A stretch of DNA of 35,259 nt from Candidatus Villigracilis propinquus (GTDB lineage Bacteria > Chloroflexota > Anaerolineae > Anaerolineales > Villigracilaceae), in the NCBI GenBank assembly GCA_016714565.1, contig JADKDM010000031.1:1-35259 (forward strand), read 5' to 3'. The notes beneath the pieces are model-generated. The model made no database searches. It was not told where the DNA came from and saw nothing but the letters and a program-made list of their open reading frames with translations. Numbering within the stretch: the first letter of the stretch is position 1; the number at the start of each line of letters is the position of its first letter. Both the position numbers and the translations under genes were made by a program. Positions 32,299 through 35,259 of the stretch are shown piece after piece.

Positions 32299-35259
32299 TT
32301 AAGTTCTTGTTCCCATACGATATTTTATATCGTACTATTAATGAAATCTATTTCTTCTTCTTGTAAATCCATAGTGTTGCAAAACACCTTATCGATTTCA
32401 TCTAATATTGACTTTGAATACATAGGATAAAAAGGATCGAATTTTGTTGTTATTTCATTAGCCACCCTTGTGTATAATTTCTTATTCTTCTTAAAGTCTT
32501 TCATTAGTTCATTTTTCAATATAACAAGTTTATTCACTAGATTTTTATCAATATTTGTTAGCGAAATCGGAAATCTCAGTATGTCTTTTCGAACTTAAGT
32601 CTCGACAGTTAGAATATTGCCAAGTTAAACCAATAAAAAGGCTACTGTTTAGGTAAGTCTATTGGTTAGCTGCTTGATCGACGTTTGCGAAAAACATCTG
32701 CTTTAAGTGGCTAGATTGTTGCTGAACACCTCCAGCAGAATAATATGGAACGAAATCAAACATTTTGACCAGAAACAGGTGCGTCGTGATAGTACAATGG
32801 AAAACCTTTAGGTAACACGTAATGCTGTAAGGTCTTAAATTTAGACATTTTGCCAATATTGCCTTTTTCATGACTAGAAGATATTTGGTGTTTTAAATCG
32901 CTTGTCTAATTCGCGATAATTAATAAATTTATTTTAAAAAGGCTTTCTCGCTCGTTTGAAAACCACTTTAATGAAATTTGTGCTGAATACTTTACCTTCT
33001 TTTGTTTCTCCGATATTGCTCAACATAATTAACAGACGATGTCGAACACCCGGGAGAACAATGCGTGGGTTGATCTGACGCCGAATAATAACTGTTCCAT
33101 AAAATTTAGATTTTGAGAAACGTAAATTCTCTTTAGAGGCAACATAGTATCTGTGGCCATTGCGCTCAGTGGAATAATGAAACCACTTCTTCCATTTTTA
33201 CGAATTAGCGAATAACTTCTCTCGATAGTTAGTGCAAATAAATCATTACAAGAAGCGCACTTATAAGTAGCGCCTGAAACGCAAGCAATCTATTTTGGTC
33301 AGATTTACATACGGCGGATTGCCAATAATGATATCAAAACCGCCCTCGCATAATGCCAAACCCACGAACCAATGCACGCGGAGGGCGATTTCAGCCGTGC
33401 CTTGTATCCCCGCCCTGGGGTTGTGAATAGCATATTGGCGCGCCAACAAAATATTTAAATTGTCATTCGGGGTTTTTCAGACGATCTGCAAGTGGTTTTT
33501 TTATCGGCAGGGGTCACTTCGCCGCCGTATTCGGTCTGCTGTTGGCGGAAACGCTTGTAGAGCCCGTCCACATCTGCGGTCTTTTCTTCAATCAGTTTTA
33601 GTTGTGTATCCTCTTCGGGCATGGCAAAGAGTTTGTCGGATTGCAAATCTTTCCTTTCCACCCGTCATACCCATATTCACCGAGCGTTCCACATCCGCAT
33701 AGGTCGCAAAGCCCACCAGCGTATTACCCGCGCGGATGTTGAAGTCAATATCGGGCAGGGGTTCACCATCCTCGGCGCGTTCCACCCGCGCCACCAGTTT
33801 CCCAGGAACAGGCGCAGTTTGCAAATCTCGACCGCCTCATCCATAATGTCCACGCTGCAACAGGTTGTTGATGATGATGGATTTCAAAATGAAATAACGG
33901 CGGTTGGGGTGGCGCGTACTTTCATCCAACACTTCCTTGAAGTCTTAGAGTGATCCTGTGAATGTTTTTCACCCGAAAGTTCAAGTTCATTCACAAAGAC
34001 TTCCATGCGTTCGGGACAGGCTTCATACAAAGACTCGCCATTGTTCAGCGGCGAACAAAAAACGCACCTGAACCGACAGTGGGGTCAAGCTACGCTGACG
34101 CCTCTTAATCGCCTCCAGAAGGCGCGCAGCAACTCCACGCCTTCCGCGTTTTGATGACATCCTAGTGCCGAACTGGCGAATATCCAAATTCAAGGTAATC
34201 AAGTCGTTGATCTCGCGCATCCGCCGTTTTTCAACTTCCGATTTATTTCTTTCACAGCGATTGCGACGCGCAACCACCTCGCGCCAGATTTCCGTCGGCA
34301 GCGCGAATTCTTCTGGCGCGGATTTATTCCACGCTCCGCGCTTGGAGACATCCTGCAAGCCCACCGCGATCTCTTTCGGAAGGGGCAGCGGCGCATCCAA
34401 CTTACCTGCGGGTTGCTTCCCGTATTGACGGTGATCCCTGCGTTTGACAGGGTTGTAAATATAGCGGTCGGGATTATCTTTAGCCACTTCCAAAGCGCGC
34501 CATCCGCTTCAAAAGCGATCTTACATTCCTTGCGGGCAACATCGAATAAATGCGGAATGATCGTGTTCTTGCTGTTGTACTCGGTGATATCTTCCTTGGT
34601 GTAATACGCGCCCATCTGTTTCTGGTTGATGTATTTCTCAAAGATATATCCCAGCACATCGGGGTTGATCTCTTTATCGTCCTTGTGCAGGCGTTCATCC
34701 AGCCGCCATTGATAATCCTCAAAGAACTGGAAGAGTTGCTCAAACAAGCGCGTCGCGTATCTGAATTTTTTCACCGTGCAATTCTTCGATCTGATGTTTC
34801 GCAAAAATACCACCGTTGAGATACGGCACATCGCCAAGCAATTTCTTCGTTTCCGCGCTGCGCCGTTTTTGCGCAAACCCTTCAAAGAACAAGGGACAGA
34901 GGAAATCGGTATAAAACCTGTCCCTTGCCCTGCTTCTGTGTTTCAAGTAATTTGTTGGTTAGGTAATTTTCATCCCCATTCAGAAAACCCTTCTTCTGAA
35001 TAAAGTAAACAAACATCAGGCGATTCAACGTAATGGACACATACCAGCGTTGGAGCCCTTCATCGGGGATGCCTTTGATGAATTTCGAAAACGCGCCGTG
35101 CTCATCTTTGAAGCGTTCGTAAAATCTTTTGGTAACGCGCTCGACATCAAAACCCTTGCCCACGTTTTCAGCGACACGCAAAATATCAAGTTCTGCCTCA
35201 TCGTCAATCGTAACGGCGAGATGTTCCAACTTTTCGATCAACGAGTCGATACGCTTTGC
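32299..35259 (-). pseudogene. type IIG (Eco57I-like) restriction-modification enzyme, partial and frameshifted
   Basis: It enters from the right edge with its N-terminus missing. Collinear pieces on the minus strand: FYERFKDEHGAFSKFIKGIPDEGLQRWYVSITLNRLMFVYFIQKKGFL; VPYLNGGIFAKHQIEE; EINPDVLGYIFEKYINQKQMGAYYTKEDITEY (about 34570-34670); methylase motif I LDPTVGSGAFF (34057-34089); DIMDEAVEICKLRLFLKL; PLPDIDFNIRAGNTLVGFA; motif IV FDIIIGNPPYVNL (33301-33340); LFALTIERSYSLIRKNGRSGFIIPLSAMATD; HRLLIMLSNI; LNSSLF; NCRDLSSKRHTE; FYPMYSKSILDEIDKVF...EEEIDFI; YDIKYRMGTRT, stop at 32299. Nearly 1,000 residues are visible; the family is about 1,100-1,300 aa. It methylates adenine and, in intact members, cuts DNA. 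About ten frame changes are needed. GC falls sharply left of about 33,250. Confidence 0.75.

Noticed and set aside
34023..34493. Separate 156-codon gene on the minus strand
   Set aside because: Its pieces (IYNPVKRRDHRQYGKQ..., EEFALPTEIWREVVARR) fit inside the collinear type IIG protein between the YYTKEDI segment and methylase motif I.

Overview
The window looks like a contig from an uncultured Anaerolineales-type member of the Chloroflexota. This is inference from gene content: an archaeal/eukaryotic-type prolyl-tRNA synthetase with a C-terminal zinc module, a fused formimidoyltransferase-cyclodeaminase, PD40 propeller and bacterial SH3 lipoproteins, a Hanks-type kinase joined to an AfsR-like ATPase remnant, and a DUF2726/zinc-ribbon protein. 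The core has GC near 50-55%; about 30.4-33.25 kb is clearly AT-rich. No rRNA, tRNA, transposase or CRISPR array was found.

Layout. 0-4.7 kb: a broken alpha/beta hydrolase, a broken carboxylesterase, a histidine-degradation folate enzyme (one frameshift) and a broken M23 lipoprotein, closed by a strong two-way terminator. 4.8-10.1 kb (minus): an MHS-type transporter followed by two acyl-CoA synthetases, a carboxylate uptake and activation cassette. 10.6-14.5 kb: universal stress protein and metallophosphoesterase (minus), a divergent Ser/Thr kinase (plus), and a PuuB-like FAD oxidoreductase (minus). 14.6-19.4 kb: a membrane-anchored duplicated-domain protein, then a minus-strand run mazG-like, LOG-like, proS, helical-repeat protein, YqiA-like esterase. 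This run starts behind what looks like a leader-peptide attenuator. 19.4-22.1 kb (plus): tRNA nucleotidyltransferase translationally coupled to an inositol-monophosphatase-family enzyme, then the DUF2726 protein. 22.2-29.3 kb (minus): a tiny membrane protein, a hypothetical protein, three lipoproteins, a PAS histidine kinase and an EEP-family phosphatase. 29.35-29.96 kb: a non-coding array of degenerate about 165-235 bp repeats. 29.96-35.26 kb (minus): a decayed defence island with a DprA/SLOG-like remnant, a DUF262-HNH remnant, an unidentified broken gene and a type IIG restriction-modification gene that runs off the window.

Frameshifts are frequent in some stretches (0-4.5 kb, 15.5-16.2 kb, 22.2 kb, 30-35 kb) but absent from long genes elsewhere. 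Much of the breakage may be uncorrected long-read indels, although the DUF262 gene also lacks a whole internal segment. 'Pseudogene' below means 'reading frame broken in this sequence'.

Regulation. Several first genes (kinase, phosphoesterase, tRNA nucleotidyltransferase, DUF2726 gene, and a short leader ORF) have a TATAAT-like hexamer only 6-7 nt before ATG, which predicts leaderless transcripts. Downstream genes in runs carry AGGAG-type ribosome sites. Short word repeats and palindromes sit at many gene boundaries.
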